A stretch of 64,000 nt of DNA from Sphingomonas sp. PAMC26645 (GCF_004795835.1 NZ_CP039249.1:1794501-1858500), one strand, 5' to 3'; counted from the stretch's first letter, positions 33,878 to 43,829 are shown. Program-made: numbers and translations. Notes: generated by a model not told the origin, from the sequence alone.

Positions 33878-35389
33878 GTGAGCGACCTTCCATCCGACAT
33901 CGAGACCGGCTCCATTCACCGCGACGCCTCTAGCCCGAATGCCGACCGCCCCCGAGGCAAACCCGGCCAGCGCGACCTGACCACCGGTCACATCGGCCGC
34001 ACGCTGCTCGCCTTCGCGCTCCCAACGCTCGGCTCGAACATCCTCCAGTCGCTCAACGGCTCGATCAACGCGATCTGGGTCGGGCGCTATCTCGGCGAGG
34101 GCGCGCTCGCCGCGACCTCGAACGCGAACATCATCATGTTCCTTACCTTCGGCGCGGTGTTCGGGTTCGGCATGGCAGCGACTATTCTCGTCGGCCAGAG
34201 CTTCGGCCGCCACGACCTGGAGGGCGCACGCCGCGCGTTCGGGTCCGCGGTCGGCCTCGTCCTCGGTAACGCGATCGTGATCGCCGCGCTCGGCTGGGTG
34301 TTCGCGCCCGAGATCCTGCACCTGCTCGCCACCCCAGGCGACGCGATGCCGCTCGCGCTCGCGTATCTGCGCGTGATCTTCCTCGGGTTGCCCGCCTCGA
34401 TGATGATGGTGCTGCTGATGATGGGGCTGCGCGGGACCGGCGATTCGATGACGCCGCTCTGGTTCATGCTGCTCAGCGCGATCCTCGACAGCGGGCTCAA
34501 CCCGCTGCTGATCGCCGGCATCGGGCCGTTCCCGCAGATGGGGATCGCCGGTTCGGCGATGGCGACGTTGGTCGCCAGCCACGTCTCGCTGCTCGGGCTG
34601 GTCGTCTATATCTACAGGCGCGACCTGCCGCTGCGGCTTCGCGGCAACGAACTTCGCTACCTCATTCCTGAGCGCGCGCTGACCGGCACGATCGTCAGGA
34701 AGGGCCTGCCGATGGGCGCGCAGATGCTCGTCATGTCGACCGCCGGCCTCGCGATGGTCGGGCTGGTCAACCGGCTCGGTGTCGATACCGCGGCGGCCTA
34801 TGCCGTGTCGCAGCAGCTGTGGACGTATATCCAGATGCCCGCGCTCGCGATCGGCGCGGCGGTCAGTTCGATGGCGGCGCAGAATATCGGTGCGGGGCGC
34901 TGGGACCGGGTTGGCGACATCACGAAGTACGGCCTGCTCTTCAACATCGCGCTGACCGGAGCGATGGTCGGCGTGGTCATCCTTTTCGATCGTCCGTTCA
35001 TGACGCTGTTCATCGGCGGCGCGAGCCCCGCGCTGCCGATCGCGCGGCATATCCAGTTGATCGCGAGTTGGAACTTCATCCTGTTTGGCGCGACGATGGT
35101 GCTGTTCTCGACCGTCCGCGCGAACGGCGCGGTGATCGCGCCGCTGATCGCGCTGATCGTCGCGCTGTATCCAGTGCGGATCGGCTTCGCCCTGCTCGCA
35201 AAACCGTGGCTCGGCGCGGACGCGTTGTGGTGGAGCTTTCCGCTGGGGTCGCTCGCGACGCTGGCGATCGCGGCGTGGTATTATCGCTATGGGAACTGGC
35301 GCAAGGGCGCGCTGGTGTTGCCCGACGACAGCGAGGAACAAGCGCACGGCATGAGCGAGCCAGGCGGGCGGTTGCAGCCGACGGGGTGA
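33878..35389 (+). CDS. MATE family efflux transporter
   Basis: 503 aa from a GTG at 33878 (VSDLPSDIETGSIHRDAS). Twelve hydrophobic helices in two six-helix halves fill residues 40-480. Typical MATE features are an N-terminal LPTLGSNILQSLNGSINAIWVGR segment and the mirrored KGLPMGAQMLVMSTAGLAMVGLVN. It exports cationic drugs or metabolites in exchange for H+ or Na+. The polar N-terminal 35 residues and the C-terminal tail are cytoplasmic. It is monocistronic, flanked by palindromic repeats. Confidence 0.93.
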   Translation: MSDLPSDIETGSIHRDASSPNADRPRGKPGQRDLTTGHIGRTLLAFALPTLGSNILQSLNGSINAIWVGRYLGEGALAATSNANIIMFLTFGAVFGFGMAATILVGQSFGRHDLEGARRAFGSAVGLVLGNAIVIAALGWVFAPEILHLLATPGDAMPLALAYLRVIFLGLPASMMMVLLMMGLRGTGDSMTPLWFMLLSAILDSGLNPLLIAGIGPFPQMGIAGSAMATLVASHVSLLGLVVYIYRRDLPLRLRGNELRYLIPERALTGTIVRKGLPMGAQMLVMSTAGLAMVGLVNRLGVDTAAAYAVSQQLWTYIQMPALAIGAAVSSMAAQNIGAGRWDRVGDITKYGLLFNIALTGAMVGVVILFDRPFMTLFIGGASPALPIARHIQLIASWNFILFGATMVLFSTVRANGAVIAPLIALIVALYPVRIGFALLAKPWLGADALWWSFPLGSLATLAIAAWYYRYGNWRKGALVLPDDSEEQAHGMSEPGGRLQPTG

Positions 35390-35400
35390 GTCCAACCGCG

Positions 35401-35508
35401 CTCCCCTCCCTGAAAGGGAGGGGCTGGGGGTGGGTAGGTCGGCTCGTGTCCCCACGTTCGGATGTGCGGAAGCCGACCCACCCCCGACCCCTCCCTTCCA
35501 GGGGGGAA
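35401..35508. repeat. Palindromic repeat, family D
   Basis: About 108 bp between the convergent MATE and NYN genes. Arms are CCCTCCCTGAAAGGGAGGGG type outside and GGTGGGTnGGTCGGC type inside. Confidence 0.85.
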
Positions 35509-35510
35509 GC

Positions 35511-36275
35511 CTACCGCAGCCGTTTCACGAACGAACGTCCACCTTCCCGGCGCTCATGCTGGAAGTTCGGGATCGTCTCGATCAGGTCCGATAGCCGGTT
35601 GAACCCGTAATTGCGCGCATCGAAGCTCGACCGGTTCCCCGCGAGCTGGCCGAGTTCGGCGACGCTGGCATACCCCTTCTCGTCGCGCTTCACCGCATTG
35701 TACGCATCGATCAGCAGCTTGATCACCTGCTCGTCGATCGGCTGCGCGGTCTTTGGCCGAGCGACCGGCGCTGGCGTAGCGGGCTTCTCGCCAGCCACCG
35801 GAGCAGGCACTGGCGCGGGCATAGCCTGCGACGTCTCGTTCAGCGCGCCGACGTCGATGAACCGCGTGCAGGCCTGGCGGAATCCCTCGGGCGTGCGGCT
35901 GGTGCCGAAGCCATACACCGGTATTCCGTCCTGGCGGATGCGCGTCGCGAGCGGCATGAAATCGCTGTCCGACGACATGATCCCGAAGCCGTCGATGCGC
36001 CCGCGGAACAGCAGGTCCATCGCGTCGATCGTCATCTTCATGTCGGTCGCGTTCTTGCCCTTGGTCAGGTCGAACTGCTGCTGCGGCTCGATGCCGTGCT
36101 TGATCGACATGTCGCTCCACGCCTTCAGCGCGGGCTTCGACCAGTTGCCATAGACCCGCCGGACGTTGACCGTGCCGAGTTCGGCAAGGACGGTCAGCAC
36201 CGGGTCGAGGGTCGCCGCGGACGCATTGTCCGCGTCGATCAGAAGGGCAATGTTGCGCGTTGTGGTATCGATCAT
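35511..36275 (-). CDS. NYN/PIN-like ribonuclease domain protein with LOTUS (OST-HTH) domain
   Basis: 254 aa from the ATG at 36275 (MIDTTTRNIALLIDADNASA). The NYN domain (about 5-150) carries acidic residues in LLIDADN, TIDAMDLL and IMSSDSDF that would bind Mg2+. A Pro/Ala linker follows, then a LOTUS/OST-HTH-like domain (about 180-250, LLIDAYNAVKRDEKGYASVAELGQLAG). The LabA/DUF88 family, to which this belongs, is thought to cleave RNA. The target is unknown. It is the first gene after the MATE repeat and convergent with it. Confidence 0.9.
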   Translation of the reverse strand: MIDTTTRNIALLIDADNASAATLDPVLTVLAELGTVNVRRVYGNWSKPALKAWSDMSIKHGIEPQQQFDLTKGKNATDMKMTIDAMDLLFRGRIDGFGIMSSDSDFMPLATRIRQDGIPVYGFGTSRTPEGFRQACTRFIDVGALNETSQAMPAPVPAPVAGEKPATPAPVARPKTAQPIDEQVIKLLIDAYNAVKRDEKGYASVAELGQLAGNRSSFDARNYGFNRLSDLIETIPNFQHERREGGRSFVKRLR

Positions 36276-36285
36276 GCGCGCAAGG

Positions 36286-36666
36286 TTAGCCCCGCGCGCG
36301 CGCCGCGTCCACGCTCCACGCGCCGCCACCGGCCGCAGCGAGGTACAGGAAGACGAAGCAGTAGAGCACCGCCGCCTCGCCGCCATTGGCGATCGGGAAG
36401 GGGCCCTTCGGCATGTGCGCCATGAAATACGCGACCGCGGACATGCCCGACAGCACGAACGCGACCGGCCGTGTGAACAGGCCGATGATCAACAGCCCGC
36501 CGCCGACGACTTCGAGCGCGCCGGCGACCGTCAGCAACGGATTCATCGGCATCGGGAAGGGGGGCAGGCCGAAGAATTTTGAGATGCCGTGGCTGAAGAA
36601 CACCAGCGCGACGACGATGCGCATGACGCTGAGCAGGCGGCTGGACCAGGTGGCGGGTATCGGCAT
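36286..36666 (-). CDS. DoxX family membrane protein
   Basis: 126 aa from the ATG at 36666 (MPIPATWSSRLLSVMRIVVA). Four hydrophobic helices are visible, with the DoxX opening VMRIVVALVFFSHGISKFFG and FMAHMPKGPFPIANGGEAAV near the C terminus. DoxX proteins are small redox-linked membrane subunits of uncertain role. It is 10 bp upstream of the NYN gene on the same strand, so the two are likely co-transcribed. Confidence 0.9.
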   Translation of the reverse strand: MPIPATWSSRLLSVMRIVVALVFFSHGISKFFGLPPFPMPMNPLLTVAGALEVVGGGLLIIGLFTRPVAFVLSGMSAVAYFMAHMPKGPFPIANGGEAAVLYCFVFLYLAAAGGGAWSVDAARARG

Positions 36667-36764
36667 GGGGTATCCTCGGAGTCGTTGCGTGGGCGAAACG
36701 TCACACGGAGGCGGGCCGAGGTCAATTCGCGTAGATCGAAACGCATCGTTGACGGGCAACTCAC

Positions 36765-36890
36765 GATCCTCCCCCGCTAGGGGGAGGTGGCACCGCAGGT
36801 GACGGAGGGGGAGGTAGGCGCAACGACCGTTGCCCTTTCCTCCCCCTCCGTCTGGCAAAGGCCAGCCACCTCCCCCTTGCGGGGGAGGAT
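36765..36890. repeat. Palindromic repeat, family D
   Basis: About 126 bp with outer arms ATCCTCCCCC / GGGGGAGGAT and inner GTGGCTGGCC-like arms. It lies between doxX and greB, both on the minus strand, and could end greB transcription. Confidence 0.8.
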
Positions 36891-36897
36891 CAGGAGG

Positions 36898-37374
36898 TCA
36901 GGGATACTCGATCGCCATCACCTCATATTCGCGCTCGCCAGCGGGCAAATCCACCCGGCGCACGTCGCCGATCGCAGCGCCGCGCAAGGCGCGTGCGAAT
37001 GGCGAGTTCCAGCCGATCCGCCCGTTGCTCGCGTCGGTCTCGTCGTCGCCAACCAAGCTCAGGACCCGCTCGACGTCATCCTCGTCGGCGACCGTCACGC
37101 ACGCGCCGAACCAGACGCGCGTGCGGTCTTCCTGCGCCGCCGGGTCAACGACCTTGGCCGCCTTCATCCGCTTCGACAGCCAGCCGAGCCGGCGGTCGAT
37201 CTCGCGCAGGCGCTTGCGGCCGTAGATATAGTCGCCGTTCTCGGACCGGTCGCCGTTACCCGCCGCCCACGAGATGACTTCGACCAAGGCAGGGCGCTCG
37301 GTCGACAGGAGTTGCTCGTATTCGGTGCGAAGTACGGCGTAGCCGGAGGGGGTTATGTAGTTGGGGCGATCCAT
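36898..37374 (-). CDS. greB: Transcription elongation factor GreB
   Basis: 158 aa from the ATG at 37374 (MDRPNYITPSGYAVLRTEYE); ATG 37389 would add five residues. The N-terminal coiled-coil finger contains ISWAAGNGDRSENGDYIYGRKRLREIDRRL, the GreB type with acidic tip residues D and E. The C-terminal domain binds RNA polymerase (GWNSPFARALRGAAIGDVRR). It rescues backtracked polymerase by transcript cleavage. A family A palindrome precedes the gene. Confidence 0.93.
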   Translation of the reverse strand: MDRPNYITPSGYAVLRTEYEQLLSTERPALVEVISWAAGNGDRSENGDYIYGRKRLREIDRRLGWLSKRMKAAKVVDPAAQEDRTRVWFGACVTVADEDDVERVLSLVGDDETDASNGRIGWNSPFARALRGAAIGDVRRVDLPAGEREYEVMAIEYP

Positions 37375-37387
37375 GCGCTTGCCTACC

Positions 37388-37444
37388 ATGTTCTCCCGCG
37401 AAGGCGGGAGCCCAGTCTGGGCTCCCGCCTTCGCGGGAGAACAA
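37388..37444. repeat. Palindromic repeat, family A
   Basis: About 57 bp, near-perfect, with centre CCCAGTCTGGG. It lies between the greB start and the stop of the transglycosylase gene, both on the minus strand. Confidence 0.88.
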
Positions 37445-37464
37445 TCTTATGCGGTAGCGAGACC

Positions 37465-39450
37465 TCAACCCGGCCGGTTCTTCCCCAGATACCACGACAA
37501 CCGCGCTGCTCCCCGGCTCTTCGCCCGCGCGGGGTTCATCAGGTCGTACACCACCGCATTTTCCAGTACGCGCTGCACATAGTTGCGCGTCTCCTGGTAC
37601 GGGATCGCCTCGACCCAATCGACCATGTCCACGGCCCCGGTCCGCGGATCGCCGTTCGCGCGGAGCCATTTGTTCACGTTGCCGCCGCCCGCATTATACG
37701 CCGCCACCGCCAGCGGATAACTGCCGTAATTGGCGTAGACCCGCTGGAAATAGCTCGACCCCAGCATGATCGACATGTTCGGATCGGTCGTCAGCGCCGC
37801 CTGGTTGTACGCCAGCCCGATCTTCCCCGACTGCTCACGCGCGGTCGCCGGCATCAGCTGCATCAGCCCGCGCGCACCCGCATGCGACACCGCGGCGCGA
37901 TCGAACTGGCTCTCCTGCCGCGAGATCGCGTGGATGATCGTCCAGTTGTCCTCATACCCCGCCGGCACCGCCACCATCGGAAAGCCGACCGCGGAATAAT
38001 CGCTCAGGCCGTTCGCCAGCGCACTCCGCCCGATCATCACGCCAAGATCCGGCCGGTTGATGCTCTTCGACAGTTCGGCGGCGAGCAAGTGATCGGTGTC
38101 GGTCGTCGCATCCGCTGCGATCTGGCGGACGAACGCGGTCTGGTCCTGCCAGTCGCCAATCTGCCCGAGGAACTTGACCGCGCGCACCGTCTCGCGCCGA
38201 TCGAACGCCGCGCGCGTCGCCGGATCGATCGCCACCGAAGCAACCGACGGCGGCGCGACCAGCGCACGCCCGGTGCGCTCGTTCGCCAGCTGCCCGTAAT
38301 ATTGATCGCGGTACCCCGCCGCCTGGCCGTAGAACGCCGCCGCCTGAGGTGCCAACCCGGCCGCCTCCGCCGCACGCCCCGCCCAATAATACCCCTTCGA
38401 CCGGACCTGAGGCGAGCGCGATCCCTTCGCGTACCGGTCGAACAGCGTCATCGCATCCGCCGGTCGCCCGAGCTGCTTCATCGCCACGCGTCCGCCGAGC
38501 CAGGCGAGATTGGTATATTCGTCGCGCTCGGCATAGGATTTCGCCGCGATGTCCGCGCCATACGGATACGCATCGTCGATCTGCCGCGCGATGTCGTAGG
38601 CGACCTGGTACTGGCCGTCGTTCGCCGCACCGTTCGCGTTGGTGACGAGCACCTCATACCACTCGGCGGCATTCCCCGGCCGCGTCACCAATGACCGGGG
38701 CCGCGCCAGCCACGCCCGCGCCGACGGGCTCGCCCCCGAATTACGCAACCACTGCGCCCGGTCCGCGACATACCCCGCGTCGTTCGCATAGAGGGTCTGC
38801 GTCGAAGCCGAGATATCCGACGCGTTCGGCGCATTCGTCCGGAACGCGAGCCGCGCCTCGAAGATCGGTCGCCGCGCCGCGCTCGTCCACACTAGTTGCT
38901 GCTGCGCCGCGCCGGTCTGGCCAGCCCACAACAGCGCATCCATCCGCGCATCCTGATCGTCCGGCGTCAGCGCACCCGGAAAGCCCGACACGACCATCGC
39001 CTCGTCGGTCGGCGTCAGGCCGGCGCTCCGCCACGCCGTCCGCACCGCCGCATAGGCCTGATCGCGCGCGCCCGTCGCCTGCAAGGCCCGCGCATAGGCA
39101 ACGCCGCCCGACGCGGACTGCGGCGGATAGCGACGGAAAAACGCGACGACGCTGGTCGGCGATCCGGTCGCCGCCTTGCGCTCCGCGGCACGCCGGTTCG
39201 CCGTTTCGTTAGGCCAGCCCGGATGCGCCATCAGGAAGCCCGCATAGCTGTCGAACGGCAGTGCGTCGGTCTGCTGCAACGCCCGCCACTGCGCGATGGT
39301 CGAGGCAATCGCGCCATCCGTTGCCATCGGCTGAGCATTGGGCCCCATATTGGCCAACTGCGTGCTGTAGCGATCCAGCGTCTGCTGCCCACCTCCCGAC
39401 GCGGCGACCGTCCCCGCCACGACTGCAAGGAGAAGGCTCGTTTTAAACAT
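37465..39450 (-). CDS. Soluble lytic murein transglycosylase (Slt-like)
   Basis: 661 aa from the ATG at 39450 (MFKTSLLLAVVAGTVAAS); ATG 39462 adds four residues. A signal peptide covers about 20 residues. Residues about 25-450 are an Ala-rich helical solenoid like the U-shaped superhelix of Slt70, and the SLT catalytic domain follows with E in IHAISRQESQFDRAA, then GARGLMQLMPATA. It cleaves peptidoglycan between MurNAc and GlcNAc in the periplasm. It is divergent from dapA, with 100 bp between starts. Confidence 0.92.
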   Translation of the reverse strand: MFKTSLLLAVVAGTVAASGGGQQTLDRYSTQLANMGPNAQPMATDGAIASTIAQWRALQQTDALPFDSYAGFLMAHPGWPNETANRRAAERKAATGSPTSVVAFFRRYPPQSASGGVAYARALQATGARDQAYAAVRTAWRSAGLTPTDEAMVVSGFPGALTPDDQDARMDALLWAGQTGAAQQQLVWTSAARRPIFEARLAFRTNAPNASDISASTQTLYANDAGYVADRAQWLRNSGASPSARAWLARPRSLVTRPGNAAEWYEVLVTNANGAANDGQYQVAYDIARQIDDAYPYGADIAAKSYAERDEYTNLAWLGGRVAMKQLGRPADAMTLFDRYAKGSRSPQVRSKGYYWAGRAAEAAGLAPQAAAFYGQAAGYRDQYYGQLANERTGRALVAPPSVASVAIDPATRAAFDRRETVRAVKFLGQIGDWQDQTAFVRQIAADATTDTDHLLAAELSKSINRPDLGVMIGRSALANGLSDYSAVGFPMVAVPAGYEDNWTIIHAISRQESQFDRAAVSHAGARGLMQLMPATAREQSGKIGLAYNQAALTTDPNMSIMLGSSYFQRVYANYGSYPLAVAAYNAGGGNVNKWLRANGDPRTGAVDMVDWVEAIPYQETRNYVQRVLENAVVYDLMNPARAKSRGAARLSWYLGKNRPG

Positions 39451-39552
39451 CGATGCTACCATGTGGACAGCATACGCCCCGAACCCGTATCTGTCCTGAA
39501 CGAAATCCGGATTTTGCAAGACATCCGGCGCAACAGGACCGCAGGCCACCGC

Positions 39553-40437
39553 ATGTTTTCAGGATCTATTCCGGCGCTCGTCACGCCGTTCGCCGCCGAC
39601 GGCAGCTTCGACGAACCCGCCTATCGCGACTTCATCGAGTGGCAGATCGTCGAGGGCTCGTCGGGGCTGGTCGCGTGCGGGACGACTGGCGAGGCGGCGA
39701 CCCTGTCGTACGACGAGCATTTCCACGTCGTCCGCGTGTGCGTCGACCAGGCGAAGGGCCGCGTCCCCGTCATCGCCGGCGCGGGCTCGAACGACACGCG
39801 TGTCGCCTCGGCCAATTTGCGCGCTGCGAAAGAGGCCGGTGCAGATGCCGCGCTGATGGTCCCGCCCTATTACAACCGGCCAGGGCAGGAGGGCATCTTC
39901 CGCCATTTCGAAGCGCTCGCGCAGGCGACTCCGCTGCCGATCATCCTCTACAACGTGCCCGCGCGGACGGTGACGGATATCCAGCCAGCGACCTTAGCGC
40001 GGATCGTCGCGGCGTCCCCGGACGTGTTCGTCGGCGTTAAGGATGCCAGCGGCGTCCTCGCCCGCGTCTCTCAGCATCGTGCGTCGTGCGGACCGGATTT
40101 CTGCCAGCTGTCGGGCAATGACGACCTCGCGCTGGCGTTCAACGTGATGGGCGGCACCGGGTGCATTTCGGTAAGCGCGAACGTCGCGCCGAAGCTGTGC
40201 GCGGAGTTCCAGGCGGCGTGCCAGGCCAGCGATTTCGTCAAGGCGCTGGCGTATCAGGATCGGCTCTATCCGTTGCACGAAGCGCTGTTCACCGACGCCT
40301 CGCCGGGTCCGGTGAAGTACGCGATGACGAAGGTGCGGGCTGGCTTCCCGGAGACGCTCCGCCTGCCGATGACCCCCGCCGGTGAGGCCTCGCGCGCTGC
40401 GGTCGATGCCGCCTTGGCGCACGCCGGTCTGGCCTGA
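39553..40437 (+). CDS. dapA: 4-hydroxy-tetrahydrodipicolinate synthase
   Basis: 294 aa from the ATG at 39553 (MFSGSIPALVTPFAADGSFD). It has the (beta/alpha)8 aldolase pattern with Y133 in LYNVPART and the Schiff-base K163 in GVKDASG, plus CGTTGEAATLS near residue 40. It condenses pyruvate with aspartate semialdehyde in lysine and diaminopimelate synthesis. The longer open frame upstream overlaps the opposite-strand transglycosylase and was rejected. A family C palindrome follows. Confidence 0.96.
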   Translation: MFSGSIPALVTPFAADGSFDEPAYRDFIEWQIVEGSSGLVACGTTGEAATLSYDEHFHVVRVCVDQAKGRVPVIAGAGSNDTRVASANLRAAKEAGADAALMVPPYYNRPGQEGIFRHFEALAQATPLPIILYNVPARTVTDIQPATLARIVAASPDVFVGVKDASGVLARVSQHRASCGPDFCQLSGNDDLALAFNVMGGTGCISVSANVAPKLCAEFQAACQASDFVKALAYQDRLYPLHEALFTDASPGPVKYAMTKVRAGFPETLRLPMTPAGEASRAAVDAALAHAGLA

Positions 40438-40445
40438 ACCCTACT

Positions 40446-40529
40446 CCGTCATCCTGACGAAAGTCAGGACCCAGAGCCAAGCAGGGCACCGTTCCGTATC
40501 CTGGGTCCTGACTTTCGTCAGGATGACGG
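40446..40529. repeat. Palindromic repeat, family C
   Basis: 84 bp, outer arms CCGTCATCCTGACGAAAGTC and its complement, inner part ACCCAGAGCCAAGCA type. It lies between dapA and smpB, 9 bp after the dapA stop. Confidence 0.88.
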
Positions 40530-40607
40530 CGCGCAGGGGAATAAACGGAAGCGCAAACACCACCACCGCTTCCCCTAAGCCCTCCGACCCCCTACATCGT
40601 GCGTCCC

Positions 40608-41090
40608 ATGGCACGTCCCAAACCCCCGACCTTCGAGAAGACCAAGATCGTCGCCGAGAACCGGCGCGCGCGGTATGATTATTACATCGAGCAGGTGTTC
40701 GAGGCGGGCATCGCGCTCACCGGCACCGAGGTGAAGGCGCTGCGTGGCGGCGAAGGGTCGATCGCCGAGGCCTATGCCGAGGTGAAGGGCAAGAACGTCG
40801 TCCTGGTGAATTCGAACATCCCCGAATTCAGCCACGGCAACCGCTTCAACCACGAGCCCAAGCGCCCGCGCAAATTGCTGCTCCACGAGCGCGAGATCAA
40901 CAAGATGTTCGGTGCGGTCGCGCGCCAGGGCATGACCCTCGTGCCGCTGATGATCTACTTCAATTCGAAGGGCCGCGCGAAGATCGAACTGGCGCTCGCC
41001 AAGGGCAAGCAGAACCACGACAAGCGCGACTCGGTGAAGGAACAGGACTGGAAGCGCGAGCAGGGCCGGATCATGCGGGATCGCGGATAA
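40608..41090 (+). CDS. smpB: SsrA-binding protein SmpB
   Basis: 160 aa from the ATG at 40608 ([20 protein letters not shown]); a GTG three codons earlier is an alternative. It has the OB-fold core [39 protein letters not shown] and the basic C-terminal tail [20 protein letters not shown]. It delivers tmRNA to stalled ribosomes in trans-translation. The DUF2062 gene starts 34 bp later. Confidence 0.96.
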   Translation: MARPKPPTFEKTKIVAENRRARYDYYIEQVFEAGIALTGTEVKALRGGEGSIAEAYAEVKGKNVVLVNSNIPEFSHGNRFNHEPKRPRKLLLHEREINKMFGAVARQGMTLVPLMIYFNSKGRAKIELALAKGKQNHDKRDSVKEQDWKREQGRIMRDRG

Positions 41091-41124
41091 CCGACGTGGC
41101 GCCGGTGTCGATGATCCTATCGTC

Positions 41125-41679
41125 TTGAGCATATTCGGGCGTCTCGCGGCGTGGTCGCATCGTAATCTGCCGACCCGCGAATCGATGGAGAAAAATCGTC
41201 TCCTTCGCCCGGTCGCGCACCGCGTGCTCGCGCCCGAACTGTGGCGTTTCACGCGCCGCTCGGTGCCGCGCGGCGTCGCGCTGGGCATGGTCGCGGGCAT
41301 CCTGATCCCGGTCGCTCAGACGCCCGTCGCCGCGATCTTCGCGCTCCCGTTCCGCGCCAACGTGCCGACGGCGGCGCTGACCACCTTCATCACCAACCCG
41401 CTGACGACGCCTCCGCTCTGGATCGCGGCCTACTGGATTGGCTCGTCGATGCTGCGGCTCGACGATCATGTCCCCGGCCAGCCCGTCGCGGATGCCGCGG
41501 CGCGCACCGAGTGGATCCCGTGGCTGATGCAGGCTGGCCCCGCCACCGCGCTCGGTCTGCTGGTCATCACGGTCGTCTGTTCGGTTGGTGGCTATGCGCT
41601 CAGTGCGCTCGGCTGGCGGCTGTGGATCGCGCGCAAGTGGCGGCACCGCCACGACAATCGTGCCAGCAATGTTTCGTAA
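41125..41679 (+). CDS. DUF2062 membrane protein
   Basis: 184 aa from a TTG at 41125 (MSIFGRLAAWSHRNLPTRES). The DUF2062 core is SVPRGVALGMVAGILIPVAQTPVAAIFALPFRANV then TTFITNPLTTPPLWIAAYWIG, with a C-terminal membrane helix. About three or four hydrophobic helices. Function unknown; common next to smpB in alphaproteobacteria (recollection). Confidence 0.85.
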   Translation: MSIFGRLAAWSHRNLPTRESMEKNRLLRPVAHRVLAPELWRFTRRSVPRGVALGMVAGILIPVAQTPVAAIFALPFRANVPTAALTTFITNPLTTPPLWIAAYWIGSSMLRLDDHVPGQPVADAAARTEWIPWLMQAGPATALGLLVITVVCSVGGYALSALGWRLWIARKWRHRHDNRASNVS

Positions 41680-41762
41680 CATTTGACACCGGTTGGAATT
41701 GACGGACCGTCCTATCGGCGTAGAACACACCGCATCCTGAAGATCTTTCTCCGAGGTTCTTG

Positions 41763-43829
41763 ATGCGTAAGTCGATTGTTACCGTGATCCTGCTCGCGTC
41801 CGCCGCATCGGCCTTCGCCCAAACGAACACCCCGTCGCCGACCCTCGCCAAGGCTGCCAAAGGCCCTATCGCCGCCAAGGACGCCAACAAGCCGCAGATC
41901 GGCGATTTCGGCTTCGACATGGCCGGCCGCGATACCAGCGTGACGCCGGGTACTGACTTCTTCGATTACGCGAACGGCGGCTGGGTGAAGACGACGCCGA
42001 TCCCCGCAGATCGCTCGTCCTACGGCATGTTCCACGTCCTTCAGGACCTGTCGCTCGAACGCACTCGCACGATCCTCGACGTCTCCGCGAAGACGCCCGG
42101 CGACAAGGTCGGCGATTTCTATTCCAGCTTCATGGACGAGGCCGCGGTCAACGCCAAGGGCGCAACGCCGGTCAACCCGATGCTCGCCGCGCTGAAGGCG
42201 ACCAAGGACAAGACCGCGCTCGTCACCGAGATCGCCAAGCTCCAGCGCCAGGGCGTCGGCGGTCTCGTCGGCGTCGGCGTGCAGCAGGACGACAAGGATC
42301 CGACCACCTATGTCGTCAGCCTCGGCCAGAGCGGCATCGGCCTCCCCGACCGCGATTACTACCTCAAGGACGACGCCAAGCTCGCCACCATCCGCACCGC
42401 GTACCAGGCGTATCTGACGCGGATGCTCACGCTCGCCGGCGAGCCCAACGCCGCCACCCGCGCCGCCGCCGTCTTCAACATGGAGAAGGGCCTCGCGACC
42501 GCGCATTGGACGCGGATCGAGAGCCGCGACGCCGACAAGACCTACAACAAGTGGACCGCCGCCGACTTCGCCGCGAAAGCGCCGGGCTTCCCCTGGGCGC
42601 AGTACATGACCGCGATGGGCGTCACCGGTCGTCCGTTCTACCTCGTCGCGCAGCCGAGCGCGGTGACCGGCGAGGCGAAGGTCTTCGCTGACACGCCCAT
42701 CAACGTCCTGCAGGACTATGCGATGCTCAAGGTGCTGCGCTCGTACGCGCCGTATCTGTCGAGCGATTTCGACAAGACCAACTTCGCGTTCTATGGCACC
42801 ACCCTGTCGGGCACGCCCGAGCAGCAGGTCCGCTGGAAGCGCGGCGTCTCGACCGTGTCGGGCGCGATGGGCGAGGCGATCGGCCAGCAGTACGTCGCCA
42901 AGTATTTCCCGCCCGCGTCGAAGGCGGCGGCGGACGATCTCGTCAAGAACGTCATCGCCGCGATGGGCGAGCGCCTCCGGAACCTCGAATGGATGGCGCC
43001 CGAGACCAAGACCAAGGCGCTCGCCAAGCTCGCTGCCTTCACGCCCAAGATTGGCTATCCCGACAAGTGGCGCGATTATTCCGCACTCCAGATCCAGCGC
43101 GGCGATCTCGTCGGTAACGTCGCGCGCGCCAACGCGTTCGAATATGATCGCGACCTGAAGAAGCTCGGCCAGCCGATCGATCGGGCTGAGTGGTTCATGA
43201 CGCCGATGACGATCAACGCCTATGCCAACCCGACGATGAACGAGGTCGTCTTCCCGGCCGCGATCCTCCAGCCGCCGTTCTTCGATCCGAAGGCGGACCC
43301 GGCGGTCAATTACGGCGGCATCGGCGCGGTGATCGGTCACGAGATCAGCCATCACTTCGACGACCAGGGCCGCAAATACGACCTCAACGGCAAGCTCACC
43401 GACTGGTGGACGCCACAGGACGTGGCGCGCTTCAAGGTGTTCACCGACGCGCTCGTAAAGCAGTACGACGCGTACGAACCGCTCCCCGGCCAGCACATCC
43501 AGGGCGGCCTGACACTCGGCGAGAACATCGCCGACTTGGCGGGCCTGACGGTCGCCTACGACGCGTATCACAAGTCGCTCGGCGGCAAGCCCGCGCCTAT
43601 CATCGACGGCACCACCGGCGACCAGCGCTTCTATTATGGCTGGGCGGGGGTCTGGCGCACCAAGTTCCGCGACGCCGCGCTCCAGCAGACGCTGCTGTCC
43701 GACCCACACTCGCCGGGCCACCAGCGCGTCCTGACAGTCCGCAACCTCGACCCCTGGTATGCCGCATTCGGCGCCAAGCCGGGCGAGAAGAGCTACCTCG
43801 CCCCCGCCAACCGCGTCCGCATCTGGTAA
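41763..43829 (+). CDS. M13 (neprilysin-like) metallopeptidase, copy 1
   Basis: 688 aa from the ATG at 41763 (a TTG one codon earlier is also possible). A signal peptide (to about residue 20, ASAFAQ) leads into the M13 N-terminal domain. The zinc site is HEISHHFDDQG (H526), then ENIADLAGLTVAYDAYH supplies the Glu ligand. The C terminus is the typical RVRIW. It is a periplasmic zinc endopeptidase for oligopeptides. It lies 120 bp upstream of a paralogue in the same direction, with a family C palindrome between them. Confidence 0.95.
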   Translation: MRKSIVTVILLASAASAFAQTNTPSPTLAKAAKGPIAAKDANKPQIGDFGFDMAGRDTSVTPGTDFFDYANGGWVKTTPIPADRSSYGMFHVLQDLSLERTRTILDVSAKTPGDKVGDFYSSFMDEAAVNAKGATPVNPMLAALKATKDKTALVTEIAKLQRQGVGGLVGVGVQQDDKDPTTYVVSLGQSGIGLPDRDYYLKDDAKLATIRTAYQAYLTRMLTLAGEPNAATRAAAVFNMEKGLATAHWTRIESRDADKTYNKWTAADFAAKAPGFPWAQYMTAMGVTGRPFYLVAQPSAVTGEAKVFADTPINVLQDYAMLKVLRSYAPYLSSDFDKTNFAFYGTTLSGTPEQQVRWKRGVSTVSGAMGEAIGQQYVAKYFPPASKAAADDLVKNVIAAMGERLRNLEWMAPETKTKALAKLAAFTPKIGYPDKWRDYSALQIQRGDLVGNVARANAFEYDRDLKKLGQPIDRAEWFMTPMTINAYANPTMNEVVFPAAILQPPFFDPKADPAVNYGGIGAVIGHEISHHFDDQGRKYDLNGKLTDWWTPQDVARFKVFTDALVKQYDAYEPLPGQHIQGGLTLGENIADLAGLTVAYDAYHKSLGGKPAPIIDGTTGDQRFYYGWAGVWRTKFRDAALQQTLLSDPHSPGHQRVLTVRNLDPWYAAFGAKPGEKSYLAPANRVRIW